This document shows positions 1-11,045 of a DNA stretch of 64,000 bases, in pieces. The notes beneath the pieces were generated by a model. The model was not told the DNA's origin. It searched no databases and saw only the letters and a list, made by a program, of their open reading frames with translations. Position 1 is the first letter of the stretch. Each line of letters starts with the position of its first letter. The position numbers and the translations under genes are program-made. The stretch covers positions 1 through 64,000 of the forward strand of contig NZ_JBHOQV010000130.1 of NCBI RefSeq assembly GCF_042408735.1, in the 5' to 3' direction. Source of the DNA: Thermogemmatispora sp042408735. GTDB lineage: Bacteria > Chloroflexota > Ktedonobacteria > Ktedonobacterales > Ktedonobacteraceae.

Positions 1-2
1 TG

Positions 3-2255
<2,253 letters not shown>

Positions 2256-2497
2256 TCAGGCGGCCCGTCCGTCCTGGCTGGGAGAAGTGGCCTGTGGAGG
2301 CCGCGCTGCTCGGTCTGGCGTGGTGGGCTGAGAGAGCGCTGGCTGCGCTTTGCACCTGGTCATGAGGGTGACGAGGCAGGAGGGTGAGCAAACAGGCAGG
2401 CAGGCAGAGACAGGCGCGACCAGGGCCTGGCCGTGGTGGTGTGTGGTGATCGTCGCACGGCTCGGAGCCAGTCGGCGTGGCTTGCAGGGCTGTGCCC

Positions 2498-2692
2498 GGC
2501 TCAACGGGCCGAGACCGGAACTCTGCGCTGCTACCTCGGCAGGGCCAGGCTCAACGGACTCCCTGCTGTGGCACGCAACAGAGCGCAACCGGAGCCTGTC
2601 CTGGGCTCCCCGGGCACCGCGGCGCGGCGCGGCTCAACGGCCTCCGGTTCGGAGCACACGGGCACGCTGTCCTGAAGGCGCCCGGCTCAACG
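2498..2692 (+). repeat. Imperfect direct repeats with a GGCTCAACG core in a non-coding stretch
   Basis: The 905 bases between the Clp gene and the small gene at 3161 hold no convincing CDS. Inside it GGCTCAACG occurs four times, at 2498, 2548, 2631 and 2684 (spacing 50, 83 and 53), with weaker shared flanks (CCGG, GGAGC, CTGTCCTG). The overlapping open frames here are GC-rich and repetitive and look like chance. It could be a structured RNA or decayed tandem repeat; function unknown. Confidence 0.5.
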
Positions 2693-3022
2693 AGCGCGCT
2701 GGCACCCAGACGATCACCACAGGTGACCCGACACCACTATCTTTAGTTTACTCCTGCCCACTTCATGCGCGCTTTCCTCTGGCTATCGGCCGGGCCTGCC
2801 CGGCAGATCGCTCTCCGATGGCCTTCTTCCACGTTTTGGAAGCCGCTGTTGCCCAAGCTGCTCGCTGTGCACCTCTATGCTTCTCGCTGCAGCGTCCTTC
2901 CGCAACCGGTTGAGCTAGAGAAGATGGGAAGGCTCTTACATAAGACAAGATTCGAGGCAGGCTGAGGGTCAGACAGGCTGGCTGGCCGGGCGTCCTGCCC
3001 CCGGGCGAAGGGTGCCCTGATG

Positions 3023-3031
3023 TGATATCAT
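3023..3031 (+). promoter_or_regulatory. Extended -10 promoter candidate (TGATATCAT)
   Basis: TG-n-TATCAT lies 130 bases upstream of the small gene at 3161 and is one of several TGnTATAMT-like sites in the window. No -35 is evident. It sits in the only AT-rich patch of this intergenic stretch. Confidence 0.35.
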
Positions 3032-3160
3032 ATAGGATGGCGAATCCTCTCTGAGATCGGTGCACGTCGGCCCTCCTCGCTCGCGCTGAGATGGGGCGGC
3101 GAGTGGCGCCTGTACTGTACCTGCCATGAGACCGCGGTAAGGAGGTTCTCTTTTTTTGTT

Positions 3161-3331
3161 ATGAAAGCAGTCAAAACGCATGTGGGCCGCTGCGACACCT
3201 GCGGCGAGCCGGCTGCCTACGCTCAGCTGCTCTCTGGGGGGCGGACCTTCCGCTTCTGCGAGCAGCATGTGCCGCCTCTGGTGAAGAAGCAGGCGGAGGC
3301 GACGGCTGCCAAGGAAGAGCAGAAAAAGTAA
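3161..3331 (+). CDS. Small CxxC/CxxH putative zinc-binding protein (56 aa)
   Basis: A 56-residue protein with C11-x2-C14 and C33-x2-H36, the spacing of a small treble-clef or zinc-ribbon knuckle, followed by a Lys/Glu/Ala-rich tail. The ATG follows AAGGAGG at 3139-3145, but at 15 bases the spacing is long, and no other in-frame start exists between them. An extended -10 site lies upstream at 3023. The metal ligands and the Shine-Dalgarno together make chance unlikely. I do not recognise the family; similar short zinc-finger hypotheticals are common in Ktedonobacteria. Possible roles are nucleic-acid or protein binding, but nothing nearby tells which. Confidence 0.6.
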   Translation: MKAVKTHVGRCDTCGEPAAYAQLLSGGRTFRFCEQHVPPLVKKQAEATAAKEEQKK

Positions 3332-3680
3332 ATGGGCGCGTGAGGCTGGCGCGGGCGGGTGGGGCACAGAAGCGCAAAGAGCGCCGGCTCGACTAGTTGA
3401 GACAAGGCAGAAAGGAAGGGAATGTTCCAGGATCCTTCTGCGCTCGCTCGCTGGCCTGTCTGCTCTGCGCTGCCTGCCCAGGCCTCCCAAGGCCCACGAC
3501 TCTGGCCCGCTTTGGCTGGCCGGGCTTCGGTGCGTCAGGCCCGAGCAGGCGAGGCGCCTCCCCTCTGATCTCGCCCTTGCCAGACAAGCGAACAAACGGA
3601 TCAGCAGGATGAGAGACGGGGCGGGGGGCAGGAGAAGACAGGGGCAGGCTGTCAGGAGAGCCTGCATGCTCCTGAGCTGG
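3332..3680. other. Intergenic, no gene seen
   Basis: No supported CDS or RNA. Just past the 3' end of the minus-strand histidine kinase is a short hairpin (GCAGGCT at 3644-3650 with AGCCTGC at 3659-3665, loop of 8). It might end that transcript but has no clear T-run. Confidence 0.4.
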
Positions 3681-6600
3681 CTAGTTCAGTCCATTGCTTG
3701 TCAGTGGCAGCTCAATCGTGAAGGTCGCTCCCTCGCCCGGCACGCCGCTACTTTCCACCCAGATTTTCCCCTTCATCGCCTCTACCAGACGGCGCGAGAT
3801 GTAGAGGCCCAGGCCCGAGCCGCGTACCGGGCTATTAACGTCGCTCTCCAGGCGCACAAAGCGCTGAAATAGCTTCGGCTGATCTTCTGGGCGGATCCCC
3901 TTGCCACGATCGCTGACGCTGATCAAGACGCAGGGCCGCAGCGAACTGCTATCCAGCGAGGCGCGGGCGCGAAAAGTAATCGGTGTCGCGGGCGGCGAAT
4001 ACTTGAGCGCGTTCATGGCCAGGTTGCGCAAGATCTGGCGCAGGCGCACCGGATCGGCCTGCACGGCCAGATCGGGAGGGATATCCAGGTAGACGAGGCG
4101 CTCCTCCTGGGTCAGCTGCGGCTCCATCATATCGACCACGCTTTGCACGATGTCTTCAACAGCCACCGTCTCAATATGGGCCGGACGAATGCCTGCATCA
4201 ACCTCCAGACGGCTGGCATCCATCACGTTGTTGAGCAGAAGGACCAGCTCATCGCAGGCCAGGCGCGTCTTATGCAGAAACTCGTGACGCTGCTCAGGCG
4301 AGAGAGCCTCATCGTACTGGGCCAGCAGCTCCAGGTAGCCCTGGACAGCCGTCAAAGGAGTGCGCAACTCGTGGGAAGCGGTGATCATGAACTGGTCCTT
4401 GAGCTGATCCAGCTCTTGCAGCTGCTGGTGCGCGGTGCGTAGCTGCTGGTACAGGGTGGCGTTGGTATAAGCCACTGCGGCCTGCTCGGCAAAGCCCTGG
4501 GCCCGTGCCAGGTCGGGCAGGCCCAGAGGCTGACGCTCCTGGGTGCCTGGACGCAGGGAGCGGGCGAGTACCAGGAGACCAACGGCGACATTGCGCGAGA
4601 AGAGGGGAGCCAGAATGGCTGTTGGTACGTAGCGTCTGGCCAGCATCTCGCGCAGCGACAGGGCACGGTGCATGCGTTGGCGCCTCAGCGGATGCGTTGC
4701 CAGCGACATTGCGCCCACAGCGCCAACGCCGACCGGCAGGGCCGCTGGCACGGGCGCCAGCGGCGGATCAAGCTGGTAGCAATGGTTCAGCGGGATCAGC
4801 GTGGGCTGTGGCGAGGTCAGGGCCTGCGCCTCGTACTCATGTTCGTAGATCACCGGCCACTCGCTCAGCTCGCTGGAAGGCTCGCTGGCGCTGACCGCAA
4901 GGGCCTGGGGGAGCAGGCTGCCATGCTGATCGGGGGTGTAGAGAAGCACATAATCGGCATCGAGGGCGTTAGCCCCCTCGCGACAAATGATCTGGTGAAT
5001 CTCGGTAGGCTCGACGATGGCCGAATTGAGGCGGGTGGCGATATTGGCCAGAGCCTGTGCGAAAGCCTCCTGCTCGCGAGCTTCCTGATAGAGAAAGGCG
5101 TGTTCGAGGGCCGTGGCGGCCTGCTCAGCGAAAGCGCGCGCCGTGGCCTTCTGGGCGGGCGAGAAAGAGCGTTCCGTCCGACTGCAGAAGAGCAGATTAG
5201 CCAGGTGCTTTTCCTGGTACATGAGAGGGATCACCAGGCTGGTTTGCACCTGCTCCTGAGCGTACCAGGCTGCCATCTCCGCGGGCAGGTACTCGGGAGT
5301 CAGGGCTGACCAGCGTACCTCTAGTTCGCGTGGCTGCAGAATCGCGCAGCAGTCGAAGCGCTGTCCCTCGAAGCGCCAGAGCATCACCTGCTCGCCAGAG
5401 GGCGAGGCCACATAGATCTTCAGGCTGGCCGGCATATCGGGAAAAGGAGCCTGCTCCTGGATCAGCAGCATAGCCGCCTCACAGCCCAGGGCCGTGGGGG
5501 CCAGGCTCACAATGCGCTCCAGCAAAGGATTCAGCTCCAGAATCTCGCTGAGCTGGGCCGTCAGCACGCGCAGGCGCTCCGCCTCCTGACGACGCTCCTC
5601 GCGCTCGCGCAGCAGCTCGCTGTTCTGGCGATCGGTCAACAGATAGCGCAGGAAGAGACAGATAGCCACTGCTGCCGTCAGCGTATCGAGAAAGGCGGCT
5701 CGGATGCTGTCGTGGATCAAGCTGGAATAGAGCGTCAGCACGATCTCGATAGTGAACGGCAGATAGATCAGCAGGCTCTGGAAGAAGAGCACCTGGTCGG
5801 AGGGGTAGTCGCTCACCAGAGACCCCTCGTCGCCCAGGCCCTGGCTGGTCTCCTCCAGAACATGGCCGATCTCAGGAACCTGGCGATGCTGGCGATCGGC
5901 TTGCTGGGCCAGGGCCCTGTATTGCCAGGAGGCGGTCAAGCCCAGCGAAGCAAAAAAGAGCAGCCAGCCGGTATCGACATAAGGCGTCCCCGAGACGTAG
6001 GCGTGGTGCAGCACCAGATAGCAGTACCAGCTATCGGCCCACAGTAAAGAGCAGGCGCCGATGATGAGCAGCAGAAGTGAGGAGCGCAAAGGCCGCTCTA
6101 CGCGGGCCAGCGTTAGCAGCATGGCGCTGGCGAGAACAATCAGCAGATCGAGGATGGGGTAGCTCAAGCTGACTCCCAGAGTGGCCAGATCGAAGCCGCT
6201 CTGGCGCAAGGCTGTGTAAGACGGGCCGACCAGAAAGAACCAGACGGCCCCCAACAGACAGAGCGTCGTGATCAGCGAGTCCAACAGAATCAGCAGCACC
6301 GTGCGGTTCAGCTTGAAACCGCTCAGGATCAGAAGCTGGCTGCTGATGACCAGCAGATAGTTGAGCAAGAAGGCCAGATCGGCCAGGGAAGGAACGACGT
6401 TTGCCTGTCCCTGCCAGTCGCGATAGAAGTAGAGCAAGCCGCCGAGGGCGTCGAGCAGCATGGCAATGCTGACGAGCGACCAGGCGAACTGGTAGCGGAC
6501 AGAGAGACGCAAGGGGCCATAACGGCTACGCCAGACGGTGAGAGCGGCCTGGGCGGCGGCACCCAGGGCGCAGAGGCTGTACATGGCATCGGAGAAAAGG

Positions 6601-6749
6601 GCGGTGACCTGGCTGCCTCCCAGTCGCAGGGCCATCCAGAGAAGGCTCAGAAAGACAGTCAGTGCGGCAGCTCCCGTTGCCAGGCTGCTTTCGCGAAAGA
6701 GCTGCTGAAGGTAGCTGGGCGTTAGACGCCTGGTGATGACCGTTCTCAT
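3681..6749 (-). CDS. Membrane-bound sensor histidine kinase with two GAF domains (1022 aa)
   Basis: The N-terminal ~370 residues are a block of about ten hydrophobic helices (7TM/MASE-like sensor), followed by a coiled coil rich in Glu/Arg (LREREERRQEAERLR). Then come two GAF-like domains (about 395-555 and 565-765), a second coiled coil, the dimerisation/phosphoacceptor domain with ASHELRTPL (His793), and an HATPase_c domain with N-box NLAMNALKYS, G1 VSDRGKGI and G2 GSGLGLYISRRL. All catalytic motifs are intact. It autophosphorylates on His and should pass phosphate to a response regulator, but none is adjacent, so it is an orphan kinase here. The ATG at 6749 is the only sensible start; an extended -10 lies at 6919-6927 on the same strand. 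The signal sensed is unknown. Confidence 0.93.
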   Translation of the reverse strand: MRTVITRRLTPSYLQQLFRESSLATGAAALTVFLSLLWMALRLGGSQVTALFSDAMYSLCALGAAAQAALTVWRSRYGPLRLSVRYQFAWSLVSIAMLLDALGGLLYFYRDWQGQANVVPSLADLAFLLNYLLVISSQLLILSGFKLNRTVLLILLDSLITTLCLLGAVWFFLVGPSYTALRQSGFDLATLGVSLSYPILDLLIVLASAMLLTLARVERPLRSSLLLLIIGACSLLWADSWYCYLVLHHAYVSGTPYVDTGWLLFFASLGLTASWQYRALAQQADRQHRQVPEIGHVLEETSQGLGDEGSLVSDYPSDQVLFFQSLLIYLPFTIEIVLTLYSSLIHDSIRAAFLDTLTAAVAICLFLRYLLTDRQNSELLREREERRQEAERLRVLTAQLSEILELNPLLERIVSLAPTALGCEAAMLLIQEQAPFPDMPASLKIYVASPSGEQVMLWRFEGQRFDCCAILQPRELEVRWSALTPEYLPAEMAAWYAQEQVQTSLVIPLMYQEKHLANLLFCSRTERSFSPAQKATARAFAEQAATALEHAFLYQEAREQEAFAQALANIATRLNSAIVEPTEIHQIICREGANALDADYVLLYTPDQHGSLLPQALAVSASEPSSELSEWPVIYEHEYEAQALTSPQPTLIPLNHCYQLDPPLAPVPAALPVGVGAVGAMSLATHPLRRQRMHRALSLREMLARRYVPTAILAPLFSRNVAVGLLVLARSLRPGTQERQPLGLPDLARAQGFAEQAAVAYTNATLYQQLRTAHQQLQELDQLKDQFMITASHELRTPLTAVQGYLELLAQYDEALSPEQRHEFLHKTRLACDELVLLLNNVMDASRLEVDAGIRPAHIETVAVEDIVQSVVDMMEPQLTQEERLVYLDIPPDLAVQADPVRLRQILRNLAMNALKYSPPATPITFRARASLDSSSLRPCVLISVSDRGKGIRPEDQPKLFQRFVRLESDVNSPVRGSGLGLYISRRLVEAMKGKIWVESSGVPGEGATFTIELPLTSNGLN

Positions 6750-6918
6750 CGCTTATCCCCGCCATCCTGGCTTACTAGGTCCTTTTTCTCCGGTCTTGCC
6801 CTCCGGCGCGCTCGCTGACTACCTGCCTGCCTGGCCGTCGGCTGGCCAGCCGATCTGCTGAGCGTGGCAGGCTTGAGCTTGCTCGTGGCAGGCCGGGGTA
6901 AAGAGTAGGGATGAACAT

Positions 6919-6927
6919 AGTATATCA
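6919..6927 (-). promoter_or_regulatory. Extended -10 promoter candidate (TGATATACT) for the histidine kinase
   Basis: On the minus strand TG-A-TATACT is embedded in an AT-rich patch (6905-6945), about 170 bases upstream of the kinase ATG. The -35 position is poor, as expected for an extended -10 promoter. Confidence 0.45.
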
Positions 6928-7021
6928 TAGATAAATTTATGTGGAGCATTTCTCCGAAGGGAACGAGGGAGCATTGCGCCAGCAAAGGAGCAGCTGATAG
7001 AGTTCTTTGCGGCTTCGCCAG

Positions 7022-7050
7022 TTGACATCTAAAAAACACCCAATTATGGG
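7022..7050 (+). promoter_or_regulatory. Sigma-A-like promoter candidate (TTGACA-N17-TATGGG)
   Basis: A consensus -35 TTGACA (7022-7027) with a 17-base spacer to a moderate -10 TATGGG (7045-7050), 34 bases before the ATG of the short ORF at 7084. A second -10-like GATAAT lies at 7056-7061. Confidence 0.35.
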
Positions 7051-7083
7051 AAGAAGATAATGGGAAGAAGAAAGGAGGAGGGC

Positions 7084-7173
7084 ATGCACTTCACGGCCAC
7101 GGAAGTCCTTGTAGAGCTATACAAGAAGGAGGGAGACGTGGTTGAGCCTGACCAGCTCCAGATCGACAGATAG
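7084..7173 (+). CDS. Putative 29-residue small protein
   Basis: A 29-codon ORF rich in Glu, Val, Asp and Lys (starts MHFTATEVLVELYKKEGD, ends TAG at 7171). It is preceded by an almost perfect Shine-Dalgarno AGGAGG at 7073-7078, five bases from the ATG, and by a TTGACA-N17-TATGGG promoter candidate. The ORF predicts a short amphipathic helix followed by an acidic turn; there are no Cys residues and no membrane segment. It lies convergent to the HIT gene, 54 bases from its stop codon. Support rests only on signal quality and good codon composition; I know no family. It could instead be a leader peptide or a regulatory transcript. Confidence 0.4.
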   Translation: MHFTATEVLVELYKKEGDVVEPDQLQIDR

Positions 7174-7227
7174 CCGGGCTGGTGGGGGCTTGCTCCGCTT
7201 GCTCAGCCGCGGTTGCCAGGGGGGACG

Positions 7228-7656
7228 CTACTGAGGAGAGAGCTGGGCGTGGAGGTCTGCCGCCAGGCGCTCTAGCTCATCGCGCTCAGCCGGACAGCCC
7301 TCCCAGCGGAGAAAGACACGTCCCAGGGCGCTATCGTGAGGGAAGCGAGGCAGCAGGTGAAGGTGGAAATGGCGTACAAGCTGCTGAGCGGCATGGCCGT
7401 TGGCCTGAACCAGGCTCAGCCCGGGGCAGTTGCTGGCCCGGCGAATCGCGCGGGCTACGTGCACGGTAGCCTGAAAGATGCGAGCGGCAAGCTCGTCGTC
7501 TAGATCATAGATGGTCTCGATATGCTTGCGCGGCGCGACCACCACCTTGTAGGGATTCGGCTGCTCCTCGCTCAGAAAGGCCACCACCTCATCGCTCTGA
7601 TAAACAAAGTTGGCCTCCACTTTCCCGCTGATCATCTCGCAGTAGATACAGCTCAC
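7228..7656 (-). CDS. HIT family nucleotide hydrolase/transferase (142 aa)
   Basis: Histidine-triad protein acting on nucleoside phosphoramidates or dinucleoside polyphosphates. The triad is HFHLHLLPR near residue 95, preceded by the usual CIYCEMISG entry (C3-x2-C6, a possible zinc pair) and NPYKVVVAPRKH. The open frame runs on to 7818, but the family begins at the CxxC segment. A GTG at 7656 preceded by AAGGCGG gives a 142-residue protein of normal family length, and a TTGCAT-N17-TATACT promoter at 7790-7818 would lie inside the longer version. I therefore chose GTG 7656 with a ~125-base leader. It stands alone, convergent to the short ORF at 7084. Substrate not predictable from sequence. Confidence 0.88.
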   Translation of the reverse strand: MSCIYCEMISGKVEANFVYQSDEVVAFLSEEQPNPYKVVVAPRKHIETIYDLDDELAARIFQATVHVARAIRRASNCPGLSLVQANGHAAQQLVRHFHLHLLPRFPHDSALGRVFLRWEGCPAERDELERLAADLHAQLSPQ

Positions 7657-7789
7657 GGCTGACCGCCTTTCCCACAACGCCAGTCTGGCCAGACGTTGCG
7701 CTCCAATTTCGCTGAAAAATAGTTGGGACGCCAGCGAGAGAAGAGCCGGCTTCCTGGCGGGAACAGCGCTCTCGTCCTGGCGCATTAAC

Positions 7790-7818
7790 AGTATACTCTG
7801 CGGTTCGTTATAATGCAA
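7790..7818 (-). promoter_or_regulatory. Promoter of the HIT gene (TTGCAT-N17-TATACT)
   Basis: Reading the minus strand, TTGCAT (7813-7818) is followed after 17 bases by TATACT (7790-7795), both close to sigma-A consensus. Transcription would begin near 7783, downstream of the longest possible start of the HIT frame, which supports the shorter gene model. Confidence 0.55.
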
Positions 7819-7930
7819 TTGTAGGCGGAGCGTCAGGCCAGGCCCACCGGCAGGAGGCGGATCCGTCTCTCCTGGGAAGGCTCTGGCCTGGCCTGGCTTA
7901 GCCTGGGTGACTTCCCTCTTGCCGGGGGGA

Positions 7931-10240
7931 TCAGGGGAGGTACTCCGCTACCAGTTGGGCCAGATGCAGGACGCGCAGCGATTTGCCATGAGCGTCGACC
8001 CCGCCGCGCAGGTGCATCAGGCAGCCGGGATTATCGGAGACCAGCAGCCTTGCCCCGGTCTCCTCGGCGTGGCTCAGTTTGCGCGCCAGCAGGCGCTCCG
8101 CTACCTCCGGGTGCTCGATCGAGGTTGAGCCACCGAAGCCGCAGCAGACGTCGGAGTCCCTCATCTCGCGCAGCTCCAGGCCGAGCACGTCGCGAATAAT
8201 CTGGCGGGCCTCCGTGCGCAGACCCAGGCAGTTGCACGACTGACAGGAATCATGGTAGGTCACGACGGGAACCGCGTCGGGCGCGGGACGGTGCAGTCTG
8301 GGCAAGCGCTCTTGGGCCACCAGCACCCGCAGCAGGAAGCTCGTAAAATCCATGATCCGCCCGGCCAAAGCCCTGGTGCGGTTGAGCCAGCTCTGGAGCT
8401 GCAGATCCTCAAAGAGGCGCTGATAGTCCTGGATGAGGGTGACGACGCAGCTTGTCGAGGCGCAGACAATATAGTCCGCCCCGCTCTCGTCGAGAGCGCG
8501 CTCCAGGGCACGCACGGTCTGCTTGGCCATGGCCAGGCCGTGAAGACGGTCGCCCGAATTGAGGGCTGGCAGGCCGCAGCAGTGCTGCGCGCGTGGAAAG
8601 ACGACCCGCAGGCCGCTGCTCTCCAGAATGCGAATCACGGCCTGCCCCATCTCGGGGTAGAGGCGATCGGTCATGCAGCCTGCGAAGTAGCAGACGGTAA
8701 TTTGGTCTGGACGACGCTGGTGGCGGGCAGCGGCCAGATCGGCGCGCTGGCCGACGCGATCGCGCAGAGGACGGAGCGCAAAGGCTGGCAGGCTACGCCA
8801 GCGCGTCAGCCTGGCCAGCGCACTCAGACCAGGCAGGCTGGAGAAGGGGCGCAGGTGGCGATAGCGCACGTAGGGAGTACCCAGCGTAGCCGGCCACTGA
8901 CCGAGGGCGGCCAGGCGCGTCAGCAGATCGAAGAGGCGAGGGCGGGCCAATACCCCGAAGATCAGGCGCTTGAGCCAGGGCAGGCCCTCGCTGGCGACCA
9001 CCCGGCTGCGTACGTCCAGGATGAGGGAAGGCAGAGGAATTTCCACGGGACAGACGGTCTCGCAGGCGTTGCAGCTCACACAGAGGCTCTGCGGACCAGC
9101 GGCGGCCTCCAGGCCATGATGGAAGGGCGTCACAACCAGACCAATGGCGCCGCTGTAGATGTAGCCAAAGGCATGGCCGCCCACCTGCTGATAGGGAGGG
9201 CAGATATTGGCGCAAGCGGCGCAACGGATGCAGCGCAGGGCCTCCTTAAAGCGGGGGTCGGCCCGCATGACGCTGCGCCCATTGTCCAGCAGAACAATGT
9301 GGACCTCCTTACCGGGCCGGTCCGGTCCCGTGATAAAGGTCGTGTAGCTGGTCATAGGCTGGCCCGTAGCGCTGCGGGCCAGCAGGCGGATCTGGGTGAT
9401 TGCATCGGCAAAGGTGGGCAGCAACTTATCGTAGCCGGCCAGCACCACATGCACCGGCGGGAGCGAGGTGACCATGCGCCCATTGCCTTCGTTGGTATTG
9501 AGCATCACCGTGCCGCTCTCGGCGATCAGCGCATTGGCCCCGCTGATGCCCATACCGGCAGTCAAGAAGGCCTGACGGTGCTCGCGGCGGATCACGGCCA
9601 CCTGTTCGGCCACATTCTCGCGCGAAATCTCGCGCCCGGTCGCCCGGCTGAGCACCTCGCCGACCTGTTGGCGAGTCTTGTGAATGATTGGCATCACCAT
9701 ATGCGAGGGTCGCTCATGAGCGAGCTGTGCCACCCATTCGCCCAGGTCGGTCTCGACCGCCTTAATGCCGCGCTCCTCCAAATAGTGGTTCAGCTCGATC
9801 TCCTCGCTGACCATCGTCTTCGATTTGACTACCAGCCTGATGCCCTTGCGCTGGCAAAGCTCGTACACATAGCGGCTGGCATCTTCGGCGGTGCGGGCCT
9901 CATAGACCACAGCGCCGGCGGCTGTAGCCCGCTCCTTGAAGAGGGCCACCAGCTCCTCCTGGCGAGCAATCGCCTCGTCCTTGGCGGCCCGCAGGCGTTG
10001 ACGCAGATGGGCAAAGCTGTAGTCGGAGCCGTATTCCTCTGCCGCGACCTCGAAGAGCGCCTGACGCGACTGGCGCCAGCTCGGCGTGAAGCGCTCCAGT
10101 GCGCGGTGCATGTTCTCATCCTCCAGGCCCCGCTGAAGGCGTTCCGCGAAAGGAGGCATGTCGTGGACCACGGGGACAGCTCCTGCTCCGCTCGTCTGAG
10201 GGTCGAAGGTCTGCGCCTGTCTATGCTCCTGATGGCTCAT
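7931..10240 (-). CDS. LutA-LutB fusion: L-lactate oxidation iron-sulfur protein (769 aa)
   Basis: In Bacillus, LutABC oxidises L-lactate to pyruvate; here LutB-like and LutA-like parts are one chain. Residues ~50-320 are a LUD domain (KSKTMVSEEIELNHYL, ESGTVMLNTNEGN, TGPDRPGKEVHIV). Two 4Fe-4S motifs follow: C337-x2-C-x2-C-x3-C347 and C387-x2-C-x2-C-x3-C397. The C-terminal third carries two CCG cysteine-rich modules (CYFAGC...HCCGLPALNSGD and YHDSCQSCNC...VCCGFGG), as in LutA and the GlcF/heterodisulfide-reductase family. The ATG at 10240 has AAAGGA upstream and lies within the 3' end of lutC (20-base overlap), so the two are translationally coupled; the 15 extra N-terminal residues of the longer frame are unlikely. 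The protein is cytoplasmic or peripheral. It belongs with lutC and probably with the lactate permease at 20.4 kb. Confidence 0.92.
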   Translation of the reverse strand: MSHQEHRQAQTFDPQTSGAGAVPVVHDMPPFAERLQRGLEDENMHRALERFTPSWRQSRQALFEVAAEEYGSDYSFAHLRQRLRAAKDEAIARQEELVALFKERATAAGAVVYEARTAEDASRYVYELCQRKGIRLVVKSKTMVSEEIELNHYLEERGIKAVETDLGEWVAQLAHERPSHMVMPIIHKTRQQVGEVLSRATGREISRENVAEQVAVIRREHRQAFLTAGMGISGANALIAESGTVMLNTNEGNGRMVTSLPPVHVVLAGYDKLLPTFADAITQIRLLARSATGQPMTSYTTFITGPDRPGKEVHIVLLDNGRSVMRADPRFKEALRCIRCAACANICPPYQQVGGHAFGYIYSGAIGLVVTPFHHGLEAAAGPQSLCVSCNACETVCPVEIPLPSLILDVRSRVVASEGLPWLKRLIFGVLARPRLFDLLTRLAALGQWPATLGTPYVRYRHLRPFSSLPGLSALARLTRWRSLPAFALRPLRDRVGQRADLAAARHQRRPDQITVCYFAGCMTDRLYPEMGQAVIRILESSGLRVVFPRAQHCCGLPALNSGDRLHGLAMAKQTVRALERALDESGADYIVCASTSCVVTLIQDYQRLFEDLQLQSWLNRTRALAGRIMDFTSFLLRVLVAQERLPRLHRPAPDAVPVVTYHDSCQSCNCLGLRTEARQIIRDVLGLELREMRDSDVCCGFGGSTSIEHPEVAERLLARKLSHAEETGARLLVSDNPGCLMHLRGGVDAHGKSLRVLHLAQLVAEYLP

Positions 10241-10850
10241 CGTACTCGTCCTTTGCTTGCTGATGGGTAGAAGGAGAAAGCTCACTTGTGGGCGAAGCGA
10301 CGACGATCACGCAGAGGTCTCGCGGCCCCTGAACGCCGATCGTCAGGGTACGTTCGATATCGGCGGTGCGGCTTGGACCGGTGACCAGAGAAATATAGTG
10401 CTCCTGCTGAGGACCGGCACGGGTCAATCGCTGGAGCAGAGCAGCTGCCTCGTCGAGCCGCGGAACCAACTGTCCGGCGGAGACGAGGACGAAATGGGTC
10501 AGCGTCAGCATACCCACAATGCGCGCCGCCAGGGCATTGTCGGCCAGCAAGACCGAGCCGGTCTCGGCGATCGCCAACGCGGCGCTGGAGAGGCCGGCGG
10601 GGGCATCGGCGACCTCCTCGGGCCTGCCGGCCTCTTCCAGATGGATGCCGCGCTCCCGCAAGAGCGACAGGATGGTTCCCCAGGGCTGGCGGGCTGCGAA
10701 GGCGGGCGGAATAATCAGGCGCTGTTCAGAGAGCGCGGGATGGGTTGCGATGAACTCAGCGGCCTGGGCCAGATCCTCGGCCCACTGGGCCACGCCGCCA
10801 GCGGCGCTCAGACGGCGCTGAAACTGAGCGAACAAAGCTAGATTATTCAT
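10221..10850 (-). CDS. lutC: LutC-like lactate utilisation protein (LUD domain)
   Basis: A 209-residue LUD-domain protein of the LutC/YkgG group, the small partner of the LutABC lactate-oxidising complex. Diagnostic pieces are ETGSVLLADN, HFVLVSAGQLVPRLDEA and the C-terminal TGPSRTADIERTLTIGVQGP. The ATG at 10850 is taken as start; GTG at 10853 and TTG at 10871 are also in frame and no Shine-Dalgarno decides. Its 3' end overlaps the start of the lutAB fusion by 20 bases, a clear two-gene operon. The arrangement lutC then fused lutAB differs from the lutA-B-C order of Bacillus subtilis. Confidence in family is high, in start moderate. Confidence 0.88.
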   Translation of the reverse strand: MNNLALFAQFQRRLSAAGGVAQWAEDLAQAAEFIATHPALSEQRLIIPPAFAARQPWGTILSLLRERGIHLEEAGRPEEVADAPAGLSSAALAIAETGSVLLADNALAARIVGMLTLTHFVLVSAGQLVPRLDEAAALLQRLTRAGPQQEHYISLVTGPSRTADIERTLTIGVQGPRDLCVIVVASPTSELSPSTHQQAKDEYDEPSGA

Positions 10851-11045
10851 CACGTGTAACCGGAGAATCAAGCAGATACAGGTAGCAGCGATTACTCAGA
10901 TCGATGCCTGCAAGCGAAACGGCACGCCAGCAGTGAGGCGCGGCTGGCTAGTATCCGACCGAACTGCTGGACGCGCCGCAGAGCGAACAAAAAGGCAGAA
11001 TCGCCCAGGGACCGAAGATGCCCGGCCTCACTGGCTCGCGTGGTC

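Noticed and set aside
2350..2913. Long open frame over the GGCTCAACG repeats
   Set aside because: GC-rich, repetitive, no Shine-Dalgarno or known motif; overlapping frames are equally open, as expected from the base composition.
8252..10270. 672-codon open frame on the plus strand opposite lutAB
   Set aside because: Mirror frame of a clearly recognised gene; no domain, and the codon pattern follows the other strand.
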